From Trissonchulus latispiculum (taxonomy: Eukaryota; Nematoda; Enoplea; Enoplida; Ironidae): 64,000 nucleotides of DNA. The stretch lies in the NCBI GenBank assembly GCA_030248195.1, contig JASAND010013521.1:1-64000 (forward strand), read 5' to 3'. The notes beneath the pieces are model-generated. The model had not been told where the DNA came from, made no database searches, and worked only from the letters and a program-made list of their open reading frames with translations. A program made the translations under genes and the position numbers. Positions 10,570 to 20,815 of this stretch are shown here, one piece after another. Every line of letters starts with the position of its first letter. Position 1 is the stretch's first letter.

Positions 10570-11643
10570 TTAAAAACACAACCCCACTCGACAAAGACAA
10601 AAGTATAAAATGAAACTCTTTTTATGAACTTTTCAATTTTGAGTCAGAATGACTCATGCTAGTCTATCATTAGCGTAGTATTGCACAATTATCAATTAAG
10701 CCAAGGTTTCCACATAGGAGCAACAGTTAGTTTTATCGTTTTTATTCCTGCTTCCTGCTGGAGCAGGAATTAATAAAACGACTTCTATCTATCTTTAGCA
10801 TGTATTTTCTCTGTTCGTCCACATCGAGATCCTATCTTCAACACAGGACTAGTATATAGGGCGCTTTTTGCGGAAGTTCATTTATGCAAATTAGGTTTGC
10901 GGCTATATAAGCGACGGAATTTAGAGTCTTATCGCAGTTATGAACTGTCAGCAATCTAAACGGTTGCAAATTTTTGTGTGCGGAAGTGTAGCTTGGGAGC
11001 TGCACATAGGCACATAAATGTATTTTTGAAGATGGGATTTAGAACTCATCTTCAAACTTCCATCTGCGCTTTTCAGCGAAAATACGATGAGCAATGTTTT
11101 TTGAAAAATTTCAAGTTTTTGGAGTTTTTTCAAAGATACATTGTCAAGAGTACGTAAATCGCTAACGAAACACATATTACTCCTTCCATATTGAAGATCA
11201 TTAATAAAACATGGAAATCCTTTCTATTGGATATTAAAGAATCAGTTAAAGTTTGAAAAACTGAATATAGATGTGCTGTGGCGGCTACTTCATCGGCACA
11301 ATGAACTCACTGTCGTTTTAACAACCAAAAGCATTGCACTCTGAGTATCAACGAAACACTAAAATGCTTAATTTGTCATCGTCGGTCATTAGTTAATGGT
11401 TGGTTAATCACTAGCTGAGCTTTACCGGTCAGCTCAACGGCCAAGGAAAAGCAATGCTAAAGATTAGCGGCAAACTGAGTATAACTCATGCTGATTTATA
11501 CTTAGAATAGAATAGAATGATAAGCAATATGCATTACGTTTAAGCTAATTTGTGAGTGTTTTCAACAGAAATTATTAAGGTCCATGAAGGAATATTGCTC
11601 CTTTTGGGGCCAACTTGTTCATACTAAATTCAGGTTTTGAAAA
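10570..11643. other. Intergenic part of the Polinton-like element
   Basis: No conserved frame. The 10948-11175 frame on the minus strand is not recognised. A promoter-like octamer and TATA pair is listed separately. Confidence 0.35.
10885..10910 (+). promoter_or_regulatory. Octamer plus TATA-box promoter-like site
   Basis: ATGCAAAT lies about 10 bp upstream of CTATATAAGC, a layout seen in strong pol II promoters such as histone genes. Transcription would start near 10930 on the plus strand. No obvious gene follows for 1.4 kb in that direction, so it could drive a non-coding RNA or the RING gene remnant, or be chance. Confidence 0.3.
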
Positions 11644-12385
11644 CTAAAACCCATAATTTCTTCCAAGAAAATATATTATTAGTCCTTTGTCAGTGAAGGA
11701 ATCGACCTTGAGTAAGCTGTACAGCACCTGTGCGCTGCTAATTAAGCACAGCAGGAGTAATAGACCCATCCATATTCCTAACGCGAGATAATATTTCCAA
11801 AAATATACGTTATAAATTAACAAGCACGGGACGCTGTAATTGTTTTGGTTACCCAAGCCTTTATAGGGGACACTACAATCAATTTCGAGTGGGAATAGCG
11901 ATCTCTCTGTAGAGAACTTATTCTTACATATCGGGATAAGTGCAAGCAGGATAAGAGTGAACTGACCCAATAAAATTGTAAAAGTTAAAAGTCTTGTGGT
12001 TGTCCATATTATGAGAGTGATTTTTGAATTTTCCAGTTGGTTCAATTGTGTTTTTCCAATTTTGAAATTGTCTATGAAGTTTCCGACGTGAATGTATGCT
12101 TTTTGTCCGTAAAGATGCCATATTACATATGGACACTATAAGGTAAGTGATTGTATCAATAGTATAAAACCCATATAGGGATAAATATAAATAAAGAACG
12201 GTGGATTCGCAATAATATCATAATAGCTGGTGTCAGGCCCATTTATAAAACAGTACTGGTGAAAATAGTTGAAAAATGGAGAATTAACATGCTGGTGTGG
12301 AATTTGACAGGTAATTGAATCATCCACTTTTTGACTGGTAAGAACGATAGCTGATGGAAGTGCTAATAAGGGAACAGTAAGTTTA
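11644..12385 (-). pseudogene. Innexin-like gap-junction protein remnant
   Basis: One reading frame of about 247 codons, interrupted only by TAG at 12138-12136. It shows four hydrophobic segments and the innexin hallmark of two cysteines in each extracellular loop. Loop 1 has DDSITCQIP and HQYCFING. Loop 2 has LFPLEIDCSVP and YSVPCLLIYN. Between TM1 and TM2 is PYMGFILLIQ, the counterpart of the conserved YQWVPFxLxxQ. The usual first 20-30 residues are missing and the cytoplasmic loop is short, about 45 residues. Innexins form intercellular channels in invertebrates, and relatives called vinnexins occur in polydnaviruses. The nonsense codon sits just after TM2. No splice acceptor explaining the missing N-terminus is clear. 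Capture by the element is inferred from its position between the inverted termini. Confidence 0.75.
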
Positions 12386-12388
12386 TAA

Positions 12389-13238
12389 ATAACTTATTAT
12401 CCTTCGAGTGGTGAGAGTGGTAGTTACAATCCCCATCGAGAGGAACAGGTTCAAGAGGGTCATTATGCCCCTACAGGGTCTACTGGTGGTTATGGTTGGT
12501 ACGGGAATGAACAAGGTCAGGGCGTTTATTATCCTCCGAGTGGTGAGAGTGGTAGTTACAATCCCTATCGCGCGGAACAGGTTCAAGGGGGCCATTATGC
12601 CCCTACAGGGGCTACTGGTGGTTATGGTTGGTACGGGAATGAGCAGAGTCAAGGGCACCATAATGTAGCAAGCGGGTATGATTTCTCCAATTTAAACCAT
12701 TGAAATGAGAGTCAGCACCGCAACAGAAACCAAACAAGTGAAAATCATAATTTGGGAAGATTTAACTATCCTGTTATTAGTTATCCCTCTACCTCACATT
12801 ATTACCTCGCTGCATCTCAGGTCACTGTACCAATGATGGATTACAACAGTTTCCGCCGACATGTTACAAGTGTTGATGAACACCTGGTTAATATACACCG
12901 GGCTGTGGAAAATCTGCGAATTCCTCGAGAAAACCCACCATCGAATGATAAGAGCACAAATACCCCAGAATTTTTTGCTGAATCATCTACTCCAACGCAA
13001 TGTCCCATATGCCATGAATATTTTAATTTCACTAGAATTGAGTGTGGGCACAGGATTCCATATAAAGTGTGTAGACTCATGGTTAGCGTTGACGGGTAAA
13101 TGCCCTTTGTGTCAGTTTGCAGTGCTACCTGGTTTGGGAAATCAAGAATTTGTGGAAGAGGGGAATTTGGGCGTGGATCAACAGAACAATAACATAAATG
13201 ACGATGAGGACAATTTCGATGACGAAGTGGACTATTAA
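12389..13238 (+). pseudogene. 44-residue repeat plus RING-H2 protein remnant
   Basis: The frame opens after a stop at 12386 without an ATG. Two 132-bp repeats (12395-12526, 12527-12658) encode YYPSSGESGSYNP-type, Gly/Tyr-rich units. A TGA at 12701-12703 then interrupts the same frame. After ATG ATG at 12833 comes a linker and the first half of a RING finger, CPIC at 13001. A one-base frameshift near 13045-13055 moves the second half (CVDSWLALTGKCPLC) to another frame, followed by an acidic tail ending near 13238. RING-H2 proteins are E3 ubiquitin ligases (family knowledge). It is oriented opposite to the other three genes and abuts the innexin N-terminus. With one stop and one frameshift this copy is probably dead. 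Confidence 0.7.
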
Positions 13239-13273
13239 CATTCATTGAGGATTCTGTTAAATCATTTGGGCTA

Positions 13274-13576
13274 AAAACAGTTTGGTGTTAATCTAAAGAA
13301 GATTTAATAGTATATAGCATATTTCGCTATGTATGAATAAAGCATTTTGAAATATCATGATAAGTGTATACATTCAGTTGCTGGACAGGAAATGTAAAAT
13401 CTAATTCAACCTAATCGGTTGAAAAATTGTCAAACCAAACATAATATGCATATAAATTAAATAATCATTATTACTTCAAAATTATTTTGAGTGAAAAGAT
13501 GGGTTTATGTGTTGAAGATATGCTATCTTTAACACATAAACGACTTCTGTTGCCGAACCCGCCTTTTTCAGCTACT
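13274..13576 (-). repeat. Right terminal inverted repeat of the Polinton-like element
   Basis: Reverse complement of 7081-7391 with few mismatches and small gaps. Its inner edge reads AACAGTTTGGTGTTAATC and its outer edge CTTTTTCAGCTACT. The minisatellite of the left end is not present here. Confidence 0.8.
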
Positions 13577-13704
13577 TAGATATATTAGGAGTTTAGTAGA
13601 TATTGATATTACTGGAAAAACCGGTAGAAATTAATGGAAAATCAAGTATTTTCGGCGCTCGGAGCACTTTAGTAGTCTAGTAGATATTAAGGTGCCTTCA
13701 TAGT

Positions 13705-13980
13705 CGCGAACGCAAGTGTACGCGCGTCGACGCGCGCCTACGCGCGTCTACAAGCGTCAACATCATTTTGCGCACATCAACGCGCGTCGACGTGCGTCGA
13801 TGCGCGTAAACTGGCATGCAACAAATGGGCGCGTTGACGCGCGTCTACGCACGTCTACGCGCGTCGACGCTTCCAGTGGTAGCATAGCGCCAGAACGTGA
13901 TGTCACGTTTGGAGGCGTCAACGCGCGTCGACGCCTCCAAATGTGACATGGTGGTGTAGCGCGTTGACGATTTGACGTTG
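13705..13980. repeat. GC-rich array of ACGCGCGTC words
   Basis: A run of decamer-like units (ACGCGCGTCG, ACGCGCGTCT, ACGCGCGTCA) with several self-complementary ACGCGCGT cores, ending in TTGACGTTGACGTTGAG. It is embedded in the 78-bp repeat arm and is far richer in CpG than its surroundings. It reads open in one frame (13716-13946) as an Arg-rich peptide by composition only. Confidence 0.7.
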
Positions 13981-14066
13981 ACGTTGAGTTTAGTAGATAT
14001 TACTGGAGAAACTAGTGGAAATTACTGGAAAATCCAGTATTTTGGGTACGCAGACTGTATTAGGAG

Positions 14067-14422
14067 CTGGGCTTATTCTAGTGGGGGGGGGGTGGGTGGG
14101 GGCCCCCCATAAACACCCTTCCCCCCCCCAAAAAAAGTGGGTGCCCCTTTTGGTACCAATTTTTGCCCTGAAAAAATCGCTCAGAAGGCCAAATTTTCAA
14201 AAATTTTCCGGCTTCACCGGAGATTTTTAGTCAATTTTTGCCTACTTAAGCGTTATTTTTGCACTAAAAACGACCTTTTTGGCAAGTACTATTAAAATAG
14301 CGCTGCTTTTAGCATGTTTTTAGAAAAATTTTGAAAAATTTTCGCCGCCCCCCCAAGAATGACTCGCCCCCCGACCCCCCAAAGAGCCCACCCCCAAGAA
14401 AAATTCCCTAGAATAAGCCCAG
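14067..14422. mobile_element. G-run element with 5-bp duplication AGGAG
   Basis: The 356-bp element has perfect termini CTGGGCTTATTCTAG and CTAGAATAAGCCCAG, and AGGAG on both sides (14062-14066, 14423-14427). Long G runs lie just inside the left end and C runs near the right. It interrupts the 78-bp repeat, whose sequence resumes across the duplication. Confidence 0.85.
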
Positions 14423-14843
14423 AGGAGTCTAAGAAACCACTGGAGAAAGTAGTAAAAACTACTGGAAACTCCAGTATTTTTGGTGCTCAGACTATTTTAG
14501 GAGATTGGTAGAATCTACTACTGAGTCCAGTATAAATTACTGGAAAATCCAGTATTTTTGCCCCCCAAAAAGTTTTGGGGGGTACAGTATATAATACTAA
14601 ATATCTAGTAGAAACTACTGGAAATTCCAGTAGTTAGTATGTCAAAGCAGTAAAGTGTTCTACATAGATTAGCTAGTAAAGTTTACTAGCTATTTCCAGT
14701 AGTTTTTAAAATAATGTACTACTTTAGTAGGAAAATACTAATCGCTCCACTATGTCTTTATCGCACTGGAGCACTTTAGTAGGAAATTACTAAGATTCCA
14801 GCACTTTCTACTGGAACATTTCTAAGAGTGTAGACTGTCTCAC

Positions 14844-15251
14844 CTTATAGGCAATACAGTCGCCTGGCTGAACCACAGGCCGACATAGCAGGGAATAGTC
14901 TGTGATATCTTTCTGAAGAATTGGTCGACAAGGCGTTCTTTTTTCCGTGGAATTATCTGAAGGAATTGCAGTCAGAGGAGACTGTGGAACTGGAGGAGCA
15001 GATACCGACGACGGCCCCGAATGTGGAACAGCTTCTGGAGCCGCCTGCCGTACTGCAACCCCCGCATCAATGGGACCAGCAGAATTGGACAGAGGCAATT
15101 TGTCAGATCGAGGCACAGAAACAGGCTTGATGGGGAAAATCTGAGTCAATTCATCTTCCGAACTGGAGCTATTAGATGACGACGAAGACGACGAGGAACT
15201 GTCTTTCATGGAGTCCTTAGCAGTGGCAACGCTCGTCAAGTCAGCAATGTT
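14844..15251 (-). CDS. COIL: Coilin exon 5: serine patch and start of Tudor-like domain
   Basis: The exon is 408 nt (136 codons), phase 0 at both ends, with acceptor CTGTTTCAG/AACATT and donor TATAAG/GTGAGA. It encodes a serine run near MKDSSSSS followed by acidic EDE, a Pro/Ser-rich linker, and at its end DYSLLCRPVVQPGDCIAYK. That end fits the coilin Tudor-like motif, DYS-x-L-x(5-8)-P-x-GD/E-x-IAFK (family knowledge). The next residues of the motif lie in the 48-nt exon at 1581-1534. An inverted-repeat end lies only 10 bp past the donor, so this splice site sits almost against mobile DNA. Confidence 0.85.
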
Positions 15252-16110
15252 CTGAAACAGTATATACACAACAGATTTCCTTAGATCTATTGCAGCAAGG
15301 TAGTCCAATTGGCACTGTAGTACAACACCAAGAAATTTTGGCATAGTACGTAGTACAACGTTGGAAAACTATAGTACGACCAAAAAATGTATGTACAAAC
15401 TTTGACAGTTTACAGCAAATTAGCCAATGGAGCAAACCCCAACAATGTATACATTTTTAGAATCGTCAGGAACTCGAGATTTCGAAAATCCGGAAAAATC
15501 CGGAATTAAGGGTTTCATTTACGGAAAATATAAATTTTTTAGTTTTTCGCCAAATTTCTAACACTATCGAAATTTCGTTACCACGATCGAATAGAGCTGG
15601 CCCAACTGCATATTTTTGCTCTCAGAAGCTTTTCACGAAAATGCATCCAATTTCCGGAATTTCGGGTTTTCAAAATTACCCGATTTTAAAAAATTTTTCG
15701 AATACCAACAAAATTGGTACCATTCAAAAGCTCTTAACGAGCTGAACAACTTTTATAATAGAACGAATGAACTCATGAAAATGCACTCAATTCCCGGATT
15801 TTAATTCCCGGAATTTCCGAATTTTAAAAATTTTCTACAATACCTACAATATGGGTATCATTTGAAAGCTCTTGATGGGCTGAACAACTTTTGTAATAGA
15901 ATCAATACCTGAAAATGCACAGAATTCCCGGAATTCACGAAAACCGGGTTAACACTAGCTTAAGCTTTCTCGTTTTTCCTGAATTCCGGGAATTCTGTGC
16001 ATTTTCAGGCATTGCTTTGTAAACAGTCAAAGTTTTACACACATTTTTGGTCGTACTATGGTATATACAACGCTCGCTTCACAACAGCGTTGGACTACTT
16101 TATTGGGTTT
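15252..16110. mobile_element. Fold-back repeat region in coilin intron 4
   Basis: Sequence near 15355-15418 (TAGTACGACCAAAAAATGTA, TTTGACAGTTTAC) returns inverted at 16012-16075 (GTAAACAGTCAAAG, TTTTTGGTCGTACTA). A tighter hairpin lies inside at 15908-16010, with arms CCTGAAAATGCACAGAATTC and its complement. The interior has repeated CCCGGAATTT words. No target duplication was resolved. Confidence 0.6.
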
Positions 16111-16460
16111 TCTCTAGGGCAAAAAAGTGGGGTGGGGGGAGACCAAAAGTGGGGAAATAAAACAGACCAAAATGCTAAAAATATGTTAAAACTGCGTGTT
16201 TTCTACGTATATATACCGCTATAACCACGCTTAAAACTGCTCAAAAATCAAACTTTAGTACAAAAATAGACGATTTCGTAGCAAAAAATTCCGGCGAAGC
16301 CGGAAACGTTTTTGAAAATCTAGGCTAACAATGTTAAAAATGGCAATTTTTGGGGTTATGGGGGGAGGTCGGAATTTATGGGGGGCTCCTCGAATGGGGA
16401 GGGGGGGGTCGCCGAATGGGGGCCCCACCCACCCCCCGTAGAAGTAAACCAGTGTCCAGT
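16111..16460. mobile_element. G-run element, divergent copy
   Basis: It starts with CTAGGGCAAAAAAGTGGGG and ends CCCCCCGTAGAAGTAAACCAG, with the TTCCGGCGAAGCCGGAA hairpin inside, as in the other G-run copies. Its target duplication could not be fixed. Confidence 0.5.
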
Positions 16461-16659
16461 GGTCAATAATTACATCAGGTGCCATGAGGCACATAATGGT
16501 GGTGCACAAACTGGCCAGATATGTGTACTATTCAGCCACATAGGCAGTACAGTCCCATATAACTCATTAAGGCGCCTTTGAAGCGTAGGTTTTGGAAATT
16601 TTAGTGTTTAGGGTTAGGCCGAGTTTGGCCCCCAGCCAAATATTTTTCTATCTGGGGGT

Positions 16660-19600
16660 CTATTTCTTTAAAGATTAAACGGATTAGATTTTAATTAATG
16701 CACATTAAAGAAATAGCTTGCAGGATTAAACGGATTAAATTTTAATCCTGCGAGTTAAACGAGTTAAACGAGCTGTTTTTAATCCGAGCTTTAATCTTAT
16801 TTCTTTAATCATGCAGGATTAAAATTTTTAATCCAACCCTATTTCTTTAATACTTAGCAGAATTAAAAATGAGAGAGTTAATTTTAATCCGACCGCCGTA
16901 ATTTCTATTTCTTTAAAGATTAATTTTAATCCGTTTAATCCTGCTGGCTAATTTTGAACTGATTTTTAATCCCCGTGTTGCTACCGAGGTTAAACGGATT
17001 AAAAACAAAAACAGCTAAATGAAACATTTACAATCAGCAACTGCGTATCTTCTAGACGGCGCTATAACTACCGTAGTCACACTTGCTGCTTTTTCATTGG
17101 ATATTTTATTTTAATAATATGACTTCCAGGTTTCCGTACTTAAAAAGCTTTAAAATCTGTCTAGAATTCTGCTAAAATACAAAAATAAATCAGTTTTCAC
17201 AAATGTTCCATCTGTTTCAAAATGTTAGCGACGCCGCTTTAATTAAAAAAGGAAACCAACTTTAACTAAGTGAATTTTTGCAATATTTTTGACCCTGTAT
17301 TAGCCAGAATTGGCCAATGTCATTCGTTACCATTGGACATTTGCTGTTGCTACCGCTTGCCAAATATTGCTTATTTTGGCAAACATTTTTGCTGATGTTT
17401 ATTTTTTGTTGACCAAAGCGATATTCGTACTAGGTCGCATTTTATTGACTGCATTAAATAAATAAATTAAATTAAATTAAATAAACAATTAAATTTCAGC
17501 TCAAGGTGGAGGTCACCATTAACACAGAAAACGGAAAAGTGGTGATTTTTCTGGCGCGCCAAACGGAGCAGAATCAGTGACCAAACGGAGCGCTTCAACG
17601 TCCATTTTATATTGCAAATCTGACTCGAATGGTTATCGTAAGAAGTGGAATTTTAATTTAGGTCTTTAAATTTTTTAAATTAATTTTTGAACAGCCAAAA
17701 TTGAGTGTTTTACATGGGGTTGGTCAGCTACTTTGATGAAATAGTTTGACAACTGAGATGCCTGAATAAAAATTCTAATTCCCACAAATCACAACATGAC
17801 AAGTCAATTGCACCATACCAAGTTATCCTGGTTAACTCTGCCTAATTACGAGATTTCCCCTGGGCAGAAATGCGAATTTTTAACAAAATTTAGAAAATAC
17901 GTGTTTTTGAAAGTAACGCTGAACCGTGGCAACAAATGCACGCAAAATGTCAGAATATCTGTCTGGCAGGTTTTTTTCAAAATTGGACCTGTGTAAATCT
18001 TGTGTAAATTTAAATTTCACTGTGTAGTTTTGTTTGAAGCTGTGTAAAATTTAAAAGTGTCGTTTTTCAATTGTAATATAAAATAAAATACATTTAGACG
18101 TTATTTTCTTGCTACAATGTTATTTTCGGATCATTCAAGCCAAAATTATGCCAACTGCACTTGTGTAACATTTCGGAAGAAGCCATGCGGGGGGTCTGGG
18201 GGGCGGAGCCCCCCAGAAGTTGAAAAAATTTTGTAAATTGCAATAGAATTCATAATGGAAATGTTTAAAAAGATTAATTCCTTAAATGTCAAAACTAGGA
18301 TTGGACAAATTCAAATTTCTGAAAAACACTTCGCCTACTGAAACGATTTCTTTATTTTTCCAACTTTTTGGAATAACTTTTTCACAAACTTGCTGGTCAC
18401 GTACTAAGGTTCGATGCTTTAACTGCTACTGGGGACGGTTCGATATAGTACAGACACACCAATTATATATACAATAGAAACGTACCCAAAACAACGGAGG
18501 GGGGTCTGGGAGGCAGAGCCCCCCAGAAGTTGAGAAGTTTTTTAAATTAACGGCAGAAACGGCATTGAAAAGTTGTATTCCTTTAGCTTTCGTATTGAAT
18601 ATTTCTTGGGTTGTATGGCAATTATTTTTAGGCTCTGTCTGCTTTTATTATATATATATATATATCACAAACTTGCTGGTCACGTACTAAGGTTCGATGC
18701 TTTAACTGCTACTGGGGACGGCTCGATATATATATAAGAGATATACAAGAAATCATATTGAATAATACTAGCTTCAGAAAATGTATAGTTAAATACTATA
18801 TATTTACGAATATTTGCATGCAGTACGAAAATAAATTATACGCAACTGTATACGTAGAAGCATTAGGACTTAGGAGAATAAAACACCGATAACCATGTTG
18901 ATGCAGAAATGCAGAAAACCATTCTAAATCATTGGAAACAGACGGGGGTCTGGGGGCGGCAGCCCCCAGTTAAAAGCTAGAGCTTTTTTAAAACTTAAAG
19001 ACTTGAAAACTATTTTTTCAGAGCACTTTTTGTAAAAATTTTCGAAAATTTGGCTGTGTATTTTGTTGTGTAAATTAGTTTTCACTGTGTAAATTTATTT
19101 TTTTTGTGTAAATACACAGTATTTTACACAAAAAACCCTGGTCTGCACATTATCATTAATTTTGCATACAAAGGTTGCAGCTAAGTACACTCAGTAGATA
19201 GATATACTATGGTCAAATATAGGAGCCAAACAGCCATAACCTGAAAATTTTTTTCAAATTTTTCGCAATATAACAAATTTTATATCAATCGAAAGCTCAC
19301 TGTGGGTAACATTTTTGCTTGTTGGACCGCACACCGGAAACGTCTCCAGCTCTAGTTGTAGGCTGTTAACTGTTTAGTCTGACCAAGGCTTTCCAATAAC
19401 GGCTTCCTTAGAATCACTAAATAAAACTCTATGCTAGATTTTCCCTATTAAATGATACCCGGAATTCTTCGTTTAAATTAGTCAGTGAACAAACATATGT
19501 ACAACCGGAATGAAGCTCCATAGTCAGGAATGTTCCAGTGTAAATCGTCCGTTTTTGCTGCGGAACCGTTGTTGTTGTTTTCACACATTTTTAAACTGGG

Positions 19601-20246
19601 TGTTAAGTTAAGTACTGAACGAAATTACGCTCAAAGTTTAAACTCGATGTGCAGTACATATGTGACAAAATGTTGTGTAAAGATGAGTAGAATCCGTGAC
19701 CATCAACTTTTTCATGCTAGATCCTCTTAAATTAATTATTGCATTTATATAAATTAAAATTATCGTTGGACTGTATCAGCCCGACCTGAGGCTGGATAGG
19801 ATCGAACCAAAGCCAACGAGCGTATCGGATCGAAGTGAATTTTAGCAACCGATCCAATTTACCTCATTCATTGAAAGTATACCCACATCAAAGCAAAGCT
19901 GAATTGGGCAAGTTTTGAGCTTTCAGATCGTGCAAGTTGCAAGAACTGTTCCCAATTAATTTAATCCTAGTAATAAAGAAATCGCGTCTGGATTAGTTTT
20001 AACTCACGGATTAAAATACTGCAGGATTAAAACTTTTAATCTCTATTTCTTTATTGCAGGATTAAACGGATTAAACAGATCAAAGTTTACTCTTTTAATC
20101 TGCGAGTTAAAACAGCAGGATTAAACGAGTTAATCATAATCCGTGTAATCCGTTTAATCCTGCAATAAAGAAATATAAATTAAAAGTTTTAATCCTGCAG
20201 TATTTTAATCCGTTTAATCCTACCTATTTAATCTTTAAAGAAATAG
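16660..20246. mobile_element. 3.6-kb element with GGATTAAA-rich inverted ends
   Basis: CTATTTCTTTAAAGAT (16660-16675) pairs perfectly with ATCTTTAAAGAAATAG (20231-20246). Both ends carry dense clusters of GGATTAAA and its complement over about 300 bp. Such subterminal motif arrays are where transposases often bind (general knowledge). The interior has no long frame. It contains a 66-bp direct duplication and several GGGGTCTGGGGGGCGGAGC blocks. No clear target duplication was found. It lies in coilin intron 4. Confidence 0.6.
18378..18733. repeat. Direct duplication of a 66-bp segment
   Basis: TCACAAACTTGCTGGTCACG through GGGGACGG-TCGATAT occurs at about 18379-18444 and again at 18665-18730 with one mismatch, separated by 220 bp. 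Confidence 0.8.
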
Positions 20247-20259
20247 GGCCTGGGAAATT

Positions 20260-20640
20260 TTAGTGTTTAGGGCTGGGGTTTTTTAGGCAAAAATAAGTGG
20301 GGGGGGGGAAGAGTGGGGGGACGCCCCCCTCCCCACTAGTGGGGGGGCACTGTTTCTTGCCTAATTAATACATGTTTTTTGCAAACAGAAAATAAAAGTT
20401 ATTTTGTAATTCATGGAAAAATAACAGACAATTTTTTACTAAAAATTTCCGTCGAAGCCGGAAAAATTTTGAAAATTTTGACCAAAAATCCTAAAAATTT
20501 GGCATTTTCTGGGCACCTTAGGGTGAGTGGGGGGGAGCCCAAAAAGTAGGGAGGGGAACGAGTGGGGGGGAAGAGGTCGAGTGGGGGGAACCCAAAAAGT
20601 GGGGGGCGGCCCCCCCGCCCCCCAGTAGGGTTAGGCCGAG
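20260..20640. mobile_element. G-run element copy
   Basis: Starts near GGCTGGGGTTTTTTAGGC, with long G/C runs and the CCGTCGAAGCCGG hairpin. The downstream flank TTAGGCCGAGTTTGGCCCCC also occurs at 16615, next to the other end of the 3.6-kb element. The boundary with coilin exon 4 is at 20815. Confidence 0.45.
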
Positions 20641-20815
20641 TTTGGCCCCCAGCCAAAAATTTTTCTATCTGTACGTAGTTATTAAAGTTACATTTTATTT
20701 TTTGTTATACACTTATTAGGTTTATATCATGGGAACACTACCGTGACCCCTATGATATAAACCACAAAATTAAACAATATGAATATGAAATAAGCAAACT
20801 AGATTCCTTACATAC

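Larger units (their letters stand above)
7081..13576. mobile_element. Compact Polinton/Maverick-like element with inverted termini
   Basis: The termini are AGTAGCTGAAAAAGG at 7081 and its reverse complement CCTTTTTCAGCTACT ending at 13576. Inverted similarity of about 300 bp follows at each end. Polintons characteristically begin AG and end CT-type termini with 6-bp duplications (family knowledge). Here TACATT (7075-7080) and TATATT (13581-13586) are a candidate one-mismatch duplication, offset by 4 bp on the right. Genes seen are a packaging ATPase, zinc finger-NADAR, an innexin remnant and a repeat-RING remnant. DNA polymerase B, integrase, protease and capsid genes are not seen, and 6.5 kb is well below the usual 15-20 kb, so this is a deleted or non-autonomous form. 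It sits inside the right arm of the outer element, in coilin intron 5. Confidence 0.7.
2017..14833. mobile_element. Outer element with long repeat-built inverted arms
   Basis: The left end reads CTACACTCTTGGAAAT and the right end ATTTCTAAGAGTGTAG, an inverted pair. A TA dinucleotide can be read at each outer edge, as in Tc1/mariner-like insertions (inference). The left arm (2017-2710) is built of words such as ACTGGAAATTCCAGTA in about 78-bp units. The right arm carries the same units inverted at 6345-6795, 7041-7080, 13581-14066 and 14423-14833, interrupted by the Polinton-like element and a 356-bp element. The interior at 2711-6344 shows no recognisable transposase. It could instead be two neighbouring non-autonomous elements. 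Confidence 0.5.

Noticed and set aside
7075..13586. A clean 6-bp target duplication for the Polinton-like element
   Set aside because: The directly adjacent six bases (TACATT and TAGATA) do not match. Only TATATT four bases further fits with one mismatch, so it is reported as tentative.
18286..18477. Short plus-strand frame in intron 4
   Set aside because: It overlaps the 66-bp direct duplication, and its second copy is not open in the same frame.
17960..19142. Element with TGTGTAAA-rich ends and a 5-bp GTCTG duplication
   Set aside because: The two ends (CAGGTTTTTTT and AAAAAACCCTG) are only partly complementary and the duplication is offset, so boundaries cannot be trusted.
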